A DNA stretch of 32,075 nt from an uncultured Clostridia bacterium (lineage in GTDB: Bacteria > Bacillota > Clostridia > Peptostreptococcales > Anaerovoracaceae), in contig CALXIZ010000053.1 of the NCBI GenBank assembly GCA_944388495.1, positions 1 through 32,075 of the forward strand, read 5' to 3'. Below the pieces are notes generated by a model that had not been told where the DNA came from, made no database searches, and saw nothing but the letters and a program-made list of their open reading frames with translations. This document shows, one piece after another, positions 32,075 to 32,075 of this stretch. How positions within the stretch are numbered: the first letter of the stretch is position 1; every line of letters begins with the position of its first letter. Made by a program: the position numbers and the translations under genes.

Positions 32075-32075
32075 A

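Overview
The window looks like a chromosomal segment of an anaerobic Gram-positive Clostridia-type bacterium (Eubacteriales; Lachnospiraceae-like, not resolved further). The grounds are strong GGAGG-type ribosome binding sites, a perfect CIRCE element before hsp20, a BlaI/M56 pair, a SigI/RsgI pair, a CotH kinase, and an SLH protein beside CsaB-type pyruvyl transferase and MurJ/ligase genes. No tRNA, rRNA, CRISPR array or intact transposon was seen. Product names rest on motif recognition by eye; no database search was run.

Layout. (1) 1-3850: a BlaR1-like M56 sensor protease, cut by the window edge, with a copper-amine-oxidase-like outer domain in place of a penicillin sensor. It is followed by a BlaI-type repressor, a secreted protein that is a free copy of the sensor domain, and an unrelated secreted protein with a similar leader. 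A palindromic operator overlaps the promoter of the free copy. (2) 3850-6090: a membrane-bound XRE regulator, then hsp20 under CIRCE with a long structured leader. (3) 6066-10950: a LysR regulator divergent from a heterodimeric ABC exporter with one degenerate and one canonical ATP site. (4) 11037-11740, minus strand: two tandem paralogous small proteins sharing eight cysteines. (5) 12099-16884: sigI, rsgI, an RsgI-like lipoprotein and a CotH kinase. Near-identical candidate SigI promoters (ACCCC-N19-CGTAATCT) precede sigI and the lipoprotein. Both RsgI and the lipoprotein end in repetitive Tyr/Gly/Asp/Ser tails. (6) 17026-20317: ilvD (minus strand) divergent from mgtE. (7) 20568-20933: an orphan MazF/NdoA-type toxin. 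(8) 20974-31444: a plus-strand run for the cell envelope: a small secreted protein, an SLH-anchored phosphodiester glycosidase, MurJ-like flippase, O-antigen-ligase-like protein, GT4 glycosyltransferase, two DUF4330-like proteins, and a glycosyltransferase-CsaB fusion. (9) 31445-32075: degenerate 24-25 bp repeats, two promoters, a GACA microsatellite inside a possible short ORF, two terminators, and a decayed reverse-transcriptase-like fragment.

How the parts may work together. Region 8 reads as a secondary cell-wall polysaccharide pathway: polymer chemistry and export, plus the pyruvyl transferase that makes the ligand bound by SLH domains, with an SLH-anchored enzyme in the same run. Region 5 reads as an autoregulated envelope-sensing module that may include a kinase and its repeat-tailed substrates; the kinase-substrate link is inference. 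Region 1 reads as a signal-proteolysis switch whose sensor domain has been duplicated into a secreted protein under the same repressor.
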